In this document: positions 1-7,556 of the stretch, one piece after another | Layout of the letters: every line of letters starts with the position of its first letter | How positions within the stretch are numbered: position 1 is the first letter of the stretch | Assembly (NCBI GenBank): GCA_014379925.1 | Contig: JACMKY010000162.1 | Coordinates: 1-13,491, forward strand | From: Cytophagales bacterium | Lineage (GTDB): Bacteria > Bacteroidota > Bacteroidia > Cytophagales > ES-bin-26 | Length of the DNA: 13,491 nt | Reading direction: 5' to 3' | The notes under the pieces: model-generated | What the model was told of the DNA's origin: nothing | Databases searched by the model: none | The model's input: only the letters and a program-made list of their open reading frames with translations | Made by a program: the position numbers and the translations under genes

Positions 1-95
1 ATCCAATTGTCATCCCGACGTTAGGAGGGATCTTGTTGTGGGTTTTACACTAAACTTCTAACAAGGTTCTTCGCTATCGCTCAGAATGACAGGAT
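1..95. repeat. Imperfect inverted repeat next to the GIY-YIG gene
   Basis: The left arm (7-37) begins TTGTCATCCCGACG and ends ATCTTGTT. The right arm, read on the minus strand from 95 down to 60, begins ATCCTGTCATTCTGAGCG and ends ACCTTGTT. Both arms share TGTCATYCYGA near the outside and CTTGTT on the inside, and they enclose about 22 bp of AT-rich sequence. ATCC (1-4) and GGAT (92-95) also mirror each other, so the outer boundary may be at or beyond the window edge. Phrases of this kind are, from memory, common dispersed repeats in Bacteroidota genomes; copy number cannot be judged from one window. Confidence 0.6.
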
Positions 96-115
96 AGGAT
101 TTGAAAGGAATGCTT

Positions 116-403
116 TTAAACTACCAGGAAGCTACGACCTGGATTAATCGTAGCAATTAAGGCGTCCTTCTTGGCTCTCGTCCACCCTTTGATTTCCTTT
201 TCCCTGGCAATGGCGTGGTTCACGTCGGAATGTCGTTCGTAATACAAGAGTTTGTAGCAATGGTACTTTCCCGCAAACGTTTCCTTCCTGCCGCGGTTTG
301 CGTAGTGCTGTTGCAACCGGGTGCATAGATCGTTGGTTACGCCAGTGTAGAGCACGTTTCTGCCGGGATTGGTGAGAATGTAGACAAAGTAATTTTGGTT
401 CAT
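116..403 (-). CDS. Small GIY-YIG family endonuclease-like protein
   Basis: This 95-residue protein has the compact single-domain form of the GIY-YIG family (UvrC N-terminal-like, COG2827/YhbQ type). The N-terminus reads YFVYIL (5-10) and then LYTGVTNDLCTRLQQH (18-33), giving the GIY-like VYI, the YIG-like YTG and the catalytic-type arginine R29. REKEIKGW (67-74) supplies the metal-binding glutamate, probably E70. Such proteins are predicted to nick DNA, but cellular roles of the stand-alone members are mostly unknown. The ATG at 403 is chosen because the family domain begins within a few residues of it. The C-terminus ends NPGRSFLVV, whereas relatives usually continue NPEW-like, so the tail may have diverged next to the adjacent inverted repeat. 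No ribosome binding site or clear promoter is visible. Family assignment is firm; function is inferred. Confidence 0.88.
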   Translation of the reverse strand: MNQNYFVYILTNPGRNVLYTGVTNDLCTRLQQHYANRGRKETFAGKYHCYKLLYYERHSDVNHAIAREKEIKGWTRAKKDALIATINPGRSFLVV

Positions 404-427
404 TCATTTCCGGATTGCCGTTGCGTG

Positions 428-469
428 AAATCTACCTCTCACCTCCTACCTCCTACTTCAAAATCTACC
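428..469. repeat. Pyrimidine-rich direct repeats between two genes
   Basis: The 61-bp spacer between the GIY-YIG gene and the amidohydrolase gene holds AAATCTACC twice (428-436 and 461-469). These flank a pyrimidine run in which CCTCCTA is repeated in tandem. A related phrase (TCCTCCTACTTC) occurs in the hairpin at 4390-4432. No hairpin followed by a T-run is seen here, so this is not an obvious terminator for the amidohydrolase gene. Confidence 0.55.
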
Positions 470-3400
470 ACCGCACTTCCCCTTCCCTCCCACCACTGTG
501 ATCTTCCTCGCAGTGCAGGATGCGTTTCACTTTGGCGACGGGCTTCATGGTGGGGGCACCGCCCGCCTTGGCACCCAGCATCTTTCCGATCAGGCGGGCG
601 CGTTCCTTGCGCAGGACTTCGCGCTGTTGCTGGTCCTGGGTGAGGTCGTAGTAAACTGCCCCCTCAATGATGGTCGTCTGGGCCTTGGCGTAGATGGAAA
701 GCGGGTTGTCCGTCCACAACACCACGTCGGCGTCCTTGCCGGGCTGAATGCTGCCCAGGCGACCGTCGAGGTGGAGCAGTTTGGCGGGGTTGAGCGTCAC
801 CATTTTCCAGGCCTCCGCTTCCGACAGTCCGCCCCTGGCCACTGACTTGGCCGCTTCCTGGTTGAGACGCCGGGCCATTTCCGAATCGTCGGAGTTGATG
901 GCCGTCGTCACCCCCACCCCCGTCATCAGGGCGGCGTTGTAGGGCACGGCATCCTTTACTTCCATTTTGTAGGCCCACCAGTCCGAGAAGGTGGAAGCGC
1001 CCGCGCCGTGCGCCTTCATCTTATCGGCCACCTTATAGCCCTCCAGGATGTGGGTGAACGTGTTGACCTTGAAGCCCAGTGAGTCGGCCACCCGGAGCAG
1101 CATGTTGATTTCCGACTGCACGTAGGAATGGCAGGTAATGAAGCGCTTGCGGTTCAGGATTTCCACCAGCGCGTCCAGTTCCAGGTCGCGGCGGGGGGCG
1201 GCGGCTTTGTTTTTGTCCTTGCGGCCGTTGTACGCCTGCCAGGCTTTCTCGTACTCCTTGGCGCGCGTGAAGGCGTCCACGAACACCTGTTCAACGCCCA
1301 TCCGCGTTTGCGGAAAACGCAGCGCCGTGGCGGGGTTGCGACTTGACTGCTTCACGTTTTCGCCCAGCGCAAACTTGATGAAGCCGTCTGCCCCCTTGAT
1401 GCGCATCTCCTCGGGCGAGGCCCCCCACTTGAGTTTCACCAGCGCCGACTGCCCGCCGATGGAGTTGGCCGAACCGTGCAGCAGCTGCGACGAGGTCACG
1501 CCGCCGGACAACTGACGGTAAATGTCGATGTCTTCCGAGTCGACCACGTCTTCCATCCGCACCTCCGCCGTCACCGACTGGGCCGCCTCGTTGATGGCTT
1601 CCAGGGCGATGTGCGAGTGCTCGTCAAAAATGCCGTTGGTCAGGTGCTTGCCCGTTCCGTCGATTACCCGCGCGCCCGCGGCGTTGAGGTTCTTGCCCAC
1701 TTGCGCAATCTTGCCGTCCCGCAGCAGCACGTCAGTGTTTGACAGAATGCCCTCTTTTTGGTTGGTCCAGACCGTGGCGTTCTTGATCAGCAGCGTCTCC
1801 GTCGCCGGTTTCTGTTCGGTGCCGAACGCCACGAAGGGATAGGTTACCTTCCCCAACTGGGGCGGGACTTTTTGAGCGGAATCCTTTTTGACACCCGCCT
1901 GGAAAGGTTCGCGGAAAGTGGCCGTCCACTTCACGGGAGTACCGTCGGCCGTTTGCCCTTCTCCCTTCAGATTTTTGCCTTCTACGTAGCCAGTGAGGCG
2001 AATGCTTTCCTGCGGTTTCTTCTTGTCCGGAGCAAACACCATGGTCAGCAGGTCGTGGGAGCGGGTCAGTTTGGGGGTGATCTTCGAGGTGTCGCTCCCG
2101 GCAATCTGGTACTCGGGCGCGTTGGCTTTGCCCGTAATGCGCAGCTTCGCCACTGGTTGGCTGCCCACCGTCAGGTCGTAAGTCCCCCGAATGTCGGCGT
2201 CCTTGATGTTCCCGCCGACCACGTATTTTTTTCCGCGGATCCAGTTTTCGTGGATGACGTTGTCCGGACTGAACAGGTTATCCGACGTAATCAGGAAGTT
2301 CGCCAGCATGCCCTTCTGCAGGCTACCCACCAGGTTATCGGCCTTGATCAGGCGGGCGGGCGTGGTGGTGAGCGCCTTGAGGGCTTCCCGCTCATTCAAT
2401 CCGTGCTCAATCGCTTTGCGGAGGTTGGCCATGAACTCAGCCTTGGTTTTAAGGCCGGCCGTCGTGAGCGAGAAGGAAATACCCGCGTTGGCCAGCGCCG
2501 CCGGGTTGGTGGGAGCCAGTTCCCAGTGCTTCATCTCCGTCAGGCTCACCAGCGAAGCGTCCAGCGGGTCTTCCACGTCGAGCGGCGCCGGGAAATTGAC
2601 CGGCACGATCAGCGGGGCGCCGGTTGCTTTGATTTCGCCGATGCGCTGGTATTCATTGCCCGCTCCCTTGATGATGTACTGCACGCCGAACTCGTCGCCC
2701 ACCTTGTCGGCGCGCAGCACCGAAAGTTTGTCGCTTACTTCCATGATCTGCGGCAACCCCGTCAGTTGGTTCAAGGCTTCGAGCGAGGCGTTGTATTCCG
2801 TCTTGTCCTTGGCTTTTCGGTACCAATCGGCGTCGTAGTACGCCTGGCGCAGCAGGAACACGGCCCCCATCAGGGAAGTGGGGTAATCCTGGGTGGAACT
2901 GCCTTTCTCGAAGGAATAATGGGCGGAGGCCTTGCCGTTGAGAATGGTCAGGTTGTCTTTCTCGTTCGACAAGGTCACCAACATGGAACTGCCACGGATG
3001 ATGCCGTCCGGGGGATGGGTCAGTACGGTGCCGAAGCCGATTTTTCGCATTTCGTCCGCCTTTTTGGGATCAGCGTTGAACACGTCGCCCGCGTTGGTTT
3101 CGGGATGGATGGCCTGGTTCCAGTAGTACGGCCCTTTTTTCTTCGACTCCAACTGCGGTGGGCCGAAGAAACTGAACGCGGCCTTTTTCACCTCCGGCAT
3201 CCCGTAATCGGCGTAAAGGTCAATCAGGGAGGGATAAATGCGCTTGCCCTTCAGGTCGGTGGTAACTACGCCGGCGGGAATCTTCACGTCTTTTCCCACC
3301 GCCTCGATTCGTCCGTCGCGGATGAGCAGCGTGCCGCCCTCGAGGGTGGTCTGGTAATCGACGATGATGGTAGCGTTGGTGAAAGCGTACTGCTCGGGTC

Positions 3401-3497
3401 GTTCATCGTACACGCCGTTGCGGGGTTCGGTCGTTTGCGCGCCGGCAAAACCAAATGTCCAGACCGTGAAAATCAGGGCAGTAAAGATTCTCTTCAT
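465..3497 (-). CDS. Secreted double-domain amidohydrolase
   Basis: This 1010-residue protein belongs to the amidohydrolase superfamily (imidazolonepropionase-related metal-dependent hydrolases). The start chosen is the ATG at 3497, because it gives a signal peptide (MKRIFTALIFTVWTFGFAGA, cut near AQ); an in-frame ATG at 3542 would only add 15 polar residues ahead of it. Residues about 30-430 form a first amidohydrolase-like unit, with the beta sandwich, YPSLIDLYADYG where HxH is expected, and a C-terminal TPARLI/LQKGMLANFLI segment. Its metal ligands are missing. Residues about 435-540 are a beta-rich linker domain. Residues about 565-955 form the second unit, with HSH (627-629), H790, H816 and D870, so it is probably the active half. 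It probably hydrolyses a cyclic amide or peptide-like substrate in the periplasm; the substrate is unknown. Upstream on the minus strand CATATTTG is a near match to the -7 motif. Confidence 0.9.
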   Translation of the reverse strand: MKRIFTALIFTVWTFGFAGAQTTEPRNGVYDERPEQYAFTNATIIVDYQTTLEGGTLLIRDGRIEAVGKDVKIPAGVVTTDLKGKRIYPSLIDLYADYGMPEVKKAAFSFFGPPQLESKKKGPYYWNQAIHPETNAGDVFNADPKKADEMRKIGFGTVLTHPPDGIIRGSSMLVTLSNEKDNLTILNGKASAHYSFEKGSSTQDYPTSLMGAVFLLRQAYYDADWYRKAKDKTEYNASLEALNQLTGLPQIMEVSDKLSVLRADKVGDEFGVQYIIKGAGNEYQRIGEIKATGAPLIVPVNFPAPLDVEDPLDASLVSLTEMKHWELAPTNPAALANAGISFSLTTAGLKTKAEFMANLRKAIEHGLNEREALKALTTTPARLIKADNLVGSLQKGMLANFLITSDNLFSPDNVIHENWIRGKKYVVGGNIKDADIRGTYDLTVGSQPVAKLRITGKANAPEYQIAGSDTSKITPKLTRSHDLLTMVFAPDKKKPQESIRLTGYVEGKNLKGEGQTADGTPVKWTATFREPFQAGVKKDSAQKVPPQLGKVTYPFVAFGTEQKPATETLLIKNATVWTNQKEGILSNTDVLLRDGKIAQVGKNLNAAGARVIDGTGKHLTNGIFDEHSHIALEAINEAAQSVTAEVRMEDVVDSEDIDIYRQLSGGVTSSQLLHGSANSIGGQSALVKLKWGASPEEMRIKGADGFIKFALGENVKQSSRNPATALRFPQTRMGVEQVFVDAFTRAKEYEKAWQAYNGRKDKNKAAAPRRDLELDALVEILNRKRFITCHSYVQSEINMLLRVADSLGFKVNTFTHILEGYKVADKMKAHGAGASTFSDWWAYKMEVKDAVPYNAALMTGVGVTTAINSDDSEMARRLNQEAAKSVARGGLSEAEAWKMVTLNPAKLLHLDGRLGSIQPGKDADVVLWTDNPLSIYAKAQTTIIEGAVYYDLTQDQQQREVLRKERARLIGKMLGAKAGGAPTMKPVAKVKRILHCEEDHSGGREGEVRW

Positions 3498-3801
3498 TTT
3501 GCGGGAAGGATTTAGGCAGGTGGTTGTTTTGGTAAAACCCAAATATGCCGAATTTAAAGTAGGAAATTACGCTGAGGAGATAAAGAAATATTCGGTTCCC
3601 CGAAAGGAGTACTCCAGCAAACCCGGGGTTTCTCAACCCGTACGGTTTACCCCGGAAGTGGTAACGAACGACAAACGGACGGAAGCAAAAACGCCGGTAC
3701 CAGCGCCCACGTCGGGGATGCGGGGTTTGGTGGCTACGCTGGCGGAAGTGCCCGTCGGATTGCTGATGGGGCATCCGACGGTACCAAACTTACCCAAGAA
3801 A
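3498..3801. other. 304-bp intergenic region, no gene seen
   Basis: This region lies between the start of the amidohydrolase gene and the end of hslV. It should contain the amidohydrolase promoter; the best candidate is CATATTTG on the minus strand near 3539-3546, one base off TAnnTTTG, with no convincing -33 element. It also holds the inverted repeat at 3752-3781. Open frames here lack any family resemblance and run into the neighbouring genes in other frames, so none is called. Confidence 0.6.
3752..3781. repeat. Perfect 9-bp inverted repeat downstream of hslV
   Basis: CCGTCGGAT (3752-3760) and ATCCGACGG (3773-3781) are exact reverse complements around a 12-nt loop. The hairpin begins about 20 nt after the hslV stop. 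On the minus strand it is followed by GGCACTTCC, not a T-run, so it is not a classical intrinsic terminator. It could still protect the 3' end of the hslV transcript or be a factor-dependent end. Confidence 0.6.
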
Positions 3802-4341
3802 TCAACCGATCTTCTCCACCACCAGGTTATGGTTGGTGTAGATGCAGATGTCGGCGGCGATGTGGAGGCTTTCGCGCACGATTTCCTCGGCGGATAATTG
3901 GGGGGCGTGCTTTTGCAGGGCCACGGCGGCGGCCTGCGCGTACGTGCCGCCCGAACCGATGGCCGCCACGTGGTTATCGGGTTCCAGCACGTCGCCGGTG
4001 CCGGAAATAACCAGCAATTCATCCTTGTTGGCCACGATCATCATTGCCTCCAACCGGCGCAGGTAACGATCGGTTCGCCAGTCCTTGGCCAGCTCAATGG
4101 CCGCGCGTTTCATGTTGCCGCCGTAGGCGCTGAGTTTTTCCTCAAACCGCTCGATGAGCGTGAAGGCATCGGCAGTGGAGCCGGCAAACCCGGCTACGAT
4201 CTTGCCGTCGAGCAGTTTTCGGATTTTCTTGACGTTGCTCTTGGCGATTGTGTTGCCCATCGTCGCCTGTCCATCGGCACCCATGGCTACTTCCCCGTTG
4301 TGGAGAACGCCGAGAACCGTAGTAGCGTGAATACTTTGCAT
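3802..4341 (-). CDS. hslV: ATP-dependent protease peptidase subunit HslV
   Basis: HslV is the proteasome-beta-like peptidase that assembles as a double hexameric ring and degrades proteins unfolded by its partner ATPase HslU in the cytoplasm. The 179-residue length is normal for the family. MQSIHATTVLGV places the catalytic N-terminal threonine at T7 after removal of the short propeptide. Other hallmarks are GADGQATMGNTIAK (21-34), KIRKLLDGKIVAGFAGSTAD (39-58) and GSGGTYAQAAA (129-139). The ATG at 4341 is the only start giving this propeptide. hslU is not next door: the left neighbour is an amidohydrolase gene and the right one is pdhC, both separated by hairpin-bearing spacers. The gene therefore seems to be transcribed on its own, and hslU must lie elsewhere if the system is complete. 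No clear promoter motif is visible upstream. Confidence 0.97.
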   Translation of the reverse strand: MQSIHATTVLGVLHNGEVAMGADGQATMGNTIAKSNVKKIRKLLDGKIVAGFAGSTADAFTLIERFEEKLSAYGGNMKRAAIELAKDWRTDRYLRRLEAMMIVANKDELLVISGTGDVLEPDNHVAAIGSGGTYAQAAAVALQKHAPQLSAEEIVRESLHIAADICIYTNHNLVVEKIG

Positions 4342-4381
4342 GAAGTCTGATTTTTAAAGGAAATGGAAAGCGTGAAATGCG

Positions 4382-4432
4382 AAACAAAAGGTCAGAAGTA
4401 AAAGGTTTTTGAATTTCCTCCTACTTCTGACC
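4382..4432 (-). terminator. Hairpin with U-rich tail after pdhC
   Basis: GGTCAGAAGTA (4390-4400) and TACTTCTGACC (4422-4432) form a perfect 11-bp stem with a 21-nt loop that contains a further AGG/CCT pairing. On the minus strand the stem is followed by TTTTGTTTC. It sits 18 bp past the pdhC stop, the expected place for a terminator. The loop is large for an intrinsic terminator and the phrase resembles the repeat at 428-469, so it may be a dispersed repeat that also serves as a terminator. Confidence 0.55.
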
Positions 4433-4449
4433 CCTTACTTTCGACTCAA

Positions 4450-6150
4450 TTACACCAGCATCCGCATCGGTTGTTCGAGCAGGTCCCGCAGGGTTTGCAG
4501 GAAGGCCGCTCCGCTCGCGCCGTCCACCACGCGGTGGTCGCAGGAAAGCGTTACCTTCATCAGGTTGCCCACCGCAATCTGGCCGTCCTTCACCACGGCC
4601 GTCTGCTTGATGCCCCCCACCGCCAGGATGCAGGCGTCGGGCGTGTTGATGATGGCGGTGAATTCGTCGATGCCAAACATACCCAGGTTGGAGATGGTGA
4701 ACGTGTTGCCTTCCCAGTCCTTGGGTTGCAATTGCTTGTTTTTGGCCCGGGCGCCCAGGTCCTTCACTTCTCCCGCGATGGTGGAGAGCGTCTTGGTGTC
4801 GGCGAAGCGCACCACGGGTACCAGCAAGCCCTCCTCCACGGCCACGGCCACCCCGATGTGAACGTGGTGATTGAAGCGGATCTTGTCGCCCAGCCAGGAA
4901 GAATTGATTTTCGGGTGTTGCTTCAGGGCTATTGCCGCCGCCTTGAGTACCAGATCATTGAAAGAAATTTTTACCGGCGAGTATTCGTTGAGGCTGGTCC
5001 GCAACTCGATGGCTTGGTCCATGCGGATTTCCATCGTCAGGTAGAAGTGCGGCGCCGTAAACTTGCTTTCGGCCAACCGACGGGCGATGGTTTTCCGCAT
5101 CTGCGACACCGGCACCTCGTCGAAGCCCTCCTGCCCGAACGCCGGTTGCGGGGCGGATTTGGCCGCGGACGACGGCGCAACGCCGGGCTGCGCCGCCGGT
5201 GGGGCGACAACCGGCGGTTCTGCGCGCGGCGGCGGCTGGACTGCGGGTTGCGTGGGGGGGGCGAAAGATTCCACGTCGCGTTTGACGATGCGGCCTTGTT
5301 CGCCCGTACCGGGCACCCGGGCAATGTCAATGCCTTTCTCCTTGGCCAGCGACTTGGCCAGCGGCGACGCCTTGACGCGCCCGTTGGACCCCACCGCCTC
5401 GGCGGGAACCGCCGATGGTTGGGTGTGGGTGGCCGGGGTTTCCACAACCGGCACGGCGGACGGAACGGCGTTGCCGCCGTTCAACAAGGCCTGGTAGTCG
5501 GCGCCCTGCTCGCCGACCACGGCCAATATTCCGTCCACGGCCACGGCCTGACCCGCTTCCACGCCCACGTAGAGCAAGGTCCCGTCTTCGTACGACTCCA
5601 GTTCCATGGTGGCTTTGTCGGTTTCCACTTCGGCCAACAACTCGCCCGATTTTACCGCATCCCCCACTTTCTTATTCCAGGACACGATGACACCCTCCGT
5701 CATCGTATCGCTCATCTTGGGCATGCGAATCACCGTAGCATTCACCTTCGCCGGGGCGGCGACAGTGGCCGGAGCGGGCGTCGCCACGGGAGAGGTGGGC
5801 GGCGGAGCGGGCTGGGTGCTAGCGGTCGTTGGCGCGGGCACTTCTTTCCTGGGTTCCTCCCCGGCTTGTTTTCCCCCCGAGGCCCCGCTGACGAGGCTTT
5901 GGAATTCTTCCCCTTTCTCTCCGATAACGGCCAGAATCCCATCCACTGGCACGGCATCCCGTTCCTGAGGCCCGATGTAGAGCAGGGTGCCGTCGTTATA
6001 CGATTCCAATTCCATGGTGGCTTTGTCGGTTTCCACTTCGGCCAGCAAATCCCCCGACTTCACCGTATCTCCCACCTTCTTGTGCCAAGCCGCAATGACG
6101 CCTTCCGTCATCGTGTCGCTCATCTTGGGCATTCTGATTACTTCCGCCAT
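4450..6150 (-). CDS. pdhC: Pyruvate dehydrogenase complex E2, dihydrolipoamide acetyltransferase
   Basis: This 566-residue protein is the core acyltransferase of a 2-oxo acid dehydrogenase complex. It passes acetyl groups from the lipoyl arm to CoA. The start is the ATG at 6150, where the family-typical MAEVIRMPKMSDTMTEG begins; an upstream in-frame ATG at 6261 adds 37 unrelated residues and lies at or before the predicted transcription start. Order: lipoyl domain 1 (about 2-77, lipoyl lysine K43 in ETDKA), Pro/Ala linker, lipoyl domain 2 (about 138-215, K179 in ETDKA), linker, E1/E3-binding domain (about 258-295, ASPLAKSLAKEKGIDIARVPG), linker, catalytic domain (about 342-566) with TISNLGMFG and the H539/D543 active site in HRVVDG. 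The MSDTMTEG signature and overall layout favour pyruvate over other 2-oxo acids. E1 and E3 genes are not in the window. A good promoter lies at 6259-6290. Confidence 0.95.
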   Translation of the reverse strand: MAEVIRMPKMSDTMTEGVIAAWHKKVGDTVKSGDLLAEVETDKATMELESYNDGTLLYIGPQERDAVPVDGILAVIGEKGEEFQSLVSGASGGKQAGEEPRKEVPAPTTASTQPAPPPTSPVATPAPATVAAPAKVNATVIRMPKMSDTMTEGVIVSWNKKVGDAVKSGELLAEVETDKATMELESYEDGTLLYVGVEAGQAVAVDGILAVVGEQGADYQALLNGGNAVPSAVPVVETPATHTQPSAVPAEAVGSNGRVKASPLAKSLAKEKGIDIARVPGTGEQGRIVKRDVESFAPPTQPAVQPPPRAEPPVVAPPAAQPGVAPSSAAKSAPQPAFGQEGFDEVPVSQMRKTIARRLAESKFTAPHFYLTMEIRMDQAIELRTSLNEYSPVKISFNDLVLKAAAIALKQHPKINSSWLGDKIRFNHHVHIGVAVAVEEGLLVPVVRFADTKTLSTIAGEVKDLGARAKNKQLQPKDWEGNTFTISNLGMFGIDEFTAIINTPDACILAVGGIKQTAVVKDGQIAVGNLMKVTLSCDHRVVDGASGAAFLQTLRDLLEQPMRMLV

Positions 6151-6258
6151 ATGGATCAAGTGTAAGTTGAAAGACTCCCAATTAATCGCGTCGTTAAGGT
6201 GGATCGCCTCTTCGTTCAAACGCCATCCTTGGTTTTGCGTTGCGAAAACCGCGATTGT

Positions 6259-6290
6259 CAAAAGTAGGCGTATTGTTGCTCTTATTCAAA
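6259..6290 (-). promoter_or_regulatory. Bacteroidetes-type promoter of pdhC
   Basis: On the minus strand TTTG (6290-6287) is followed after exactly 20 nt by TACTTTTG (6266-6259). This matches the -33 TTTG and -7 TAnnTTTG consensus of the Bacteroidetes primary sigma factor at the right spacing. Transcription would start near 6253, giving a leader of about 100 nt before the pdhC ATG. It is the best-formed promoter in the window. Confidence 0.7.
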
Positions 6291-6356
6291 CAGTGCGCTT
6301 GACAATCTTCACCCTCGTTCGGCGACACCCCACCAACCCTGCGCCGAAAAAAACCG

Positions 6357-6389
6357 CAAAAAAATCCCGGAGGATTTATCCACCGGGAT
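6357..6389 (-). terminator. Intrinsic terminator of the desaturase gene
   Basis: ATCCCGG (6364-6370) pairs with CCGGGAT (6383-6389). The pairing continues inside through GGAT/ATCC after one T-T mismatch, leaving a tiny loop. On the minus strand the stem runs into TTTTTTGCGG and then a second T-run. It lies 28 bp after the desaturase stop codon and is correctly oriented for that gene. Confidence 0.85.
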
Positions 6390-6416
6390 GCACGCGTGAA
6401 GATGGCTGGTGCCGTA

Positions 6417-7556
6417 CTACACAACCGCTACTTCGGCTTGCCGCCCCTTTGTCTTGGCCGCAACCTGGGTTCGGTACGCTTCCTGACCCAGCTTTTTCAA
6501 CAGCCGGTAGTGGGACTTCAAGGCGCGGAAAAATGTAGGACTTTCGATGTAAGGCACTTCGTGCTCGTGGGCAGTCTGCTTCACGATGTCGGAGATGGCG
6601 GCGTAGTGAATGTGGCAAATTCGGGGAAACAGGTGGTGTTCGATCTGCATGTTCAATCCGCCGCAGAGGAAATTGGCCAGTGCGCTGCGGCGGGCGAAGT
6701 TGGCTGTAGTCCGCATCTGGTGCACGGCCCACGCTTCCTCAATGTTGCCTTGTTGGTTGGGAACCGGAAACTCCATTCCCTCCACCACGTGGGCCAACTG
6801 GAAGACCAAGCCCAGCACCAGGCCCTCGGCAAAGTGCATCACAACGAAGCCAATGACGAACTGCCACCAAGTGAGGTCGAGTACGATCAGCGGCAGGATG
6901 ATGAAAAGGAAATAATACACCGCCTTGTAGAAGAAAAGATTGAAATACTCAATCCGGGGGTGATTGGAATTGTCGTGCGGACCGATGCTTTTCTGAAAGA
7001 ATTTTTTGAAATCTTTCCGGAATACCCACGAGAGGGAGGCCAGGCCGTAGAGCAGAAAAGCGTAAATATGTTGGTAGCGGTGGATTTTCTTCACTTCTTC
7101 GTCCTCCGCAATGCGAACCAACCCCGGGGCTACTTCAATGTCTTCGTCGTGACCGGGTATGTTAGTATACGTGTGGTGCACTACGTTGTGCGAGATGTTC
7201 CAGACGTACGGATTGGCACCAATGAAATTGAAAACAATGCTCAAGACCCGGTTCACCGTTTTGTTGGCGGAAAACGAACCGTGGATGGCGTCGTGGCAAA
7301 CGTTGAAGCCAATGAAGGCGGAACACATCCCCAACAGCACAGCCAACCCCAGCATAGTCCAGGCACTGAACTGATTGGAGATAATCAGGGCGTACAGAAC
7401 GACGAATCCCACCAAAAAGAAAACGGTCTTGGCCCACATGGCCGCATTGGCGTGCTTGGAAACTTTATTTTCCTTGAAATAGGCCTCTACTCTTTGCCGC
7501 GTGGCCGCAAAAAATTCGGATTTCTCCGCATCAACAAACCTAATCTTTTGTGACAT
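6417..7556 (-). CDS. Membrane fatty acid desaturase (acyl-lipid or acyl-CoA type)
   Basis: This 379-residue integral membrane protein introduces a double bond into fatty acyl chains using O2 and a di-iron centre. The three histidine boxes are intact: HDAIH (88-92), HNVVHH (123-128) and QIEHH (304-308). The glutamine in the third box is typical of front-end (delta-5/delta-6) and linoleoyl-CoA desaturase-like members. Hydrophobic segments lie near residues 43-60, 66-86, 165-180 and 210-255, as expected for four to six membrane passes with the boxes on the cytoplasmic side. There is no fused cytochrome b5 domain, so electrons must come from a separate donor. The ATG at 7556 is chosen; a GTG directly before it would add one residue. 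The gene has its own terminator at 6357-6389. Position specificity cannot be read from the sequence. No strong promoter is seen, although TAGTTTTG at 7698-7705 (minus) is possible. Confidence 0.93.
   Translation of the reverse strand: MSQKIRFVDAEKSEFFAATRQRVEAYFKENKVSKHANAAMWAKTVFFLVGFVVLYALIISNQFSAWTMLGLAVLLGMCSAFIGFNVCHDAIHGSFSANKTVNRVLSIVFNFIGANPYVWNISHNVVHHTYTNIPGHDEDIEVAPGLVRIAEDEEVKKIHRYQHIYAFLLYGLASLSWVFRKDFKKFFQKSIGPHDNSNHPRIEYFNLFFYKAVYYFLFIILPLIVLDLTWWQFVIGFVVMHFAEGLVLGLVFQLAHVVEGMEFPVPNQQGNIEEAWAVHQMRTTANFARRSALANFLCGGLNMQIEHHLFPRICHIHYAAISDIVKQTAHEHEVPYIESPTFFRALKSHYRLLKKLGQEAYRTQVAAKTKGRQAEVAVV

Noticed and set aside
1758..3515. Long plus-strand open frame opposite the amidohydrolase gene
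   Set aside because: It is the antisense shadow of a GC-rich gene with strong protein-family support on the minus strand.
4471..6165. Long plus-strand open frame opposite pdhC, very rich in His, Arg and Gly
   Set aside because: It is a composition artefact of the reverse complement of the lipoyl and Pro/Ala linker codons.
6150..6261. Longer N-terminus for the E2 protein from the ATG at 6261
   Set aside because: The extra 37 residues are not lipoyl-domain-like and the predicted promoter -7 element (6259-6266) overlaps this ATG, so it would not be in the message.
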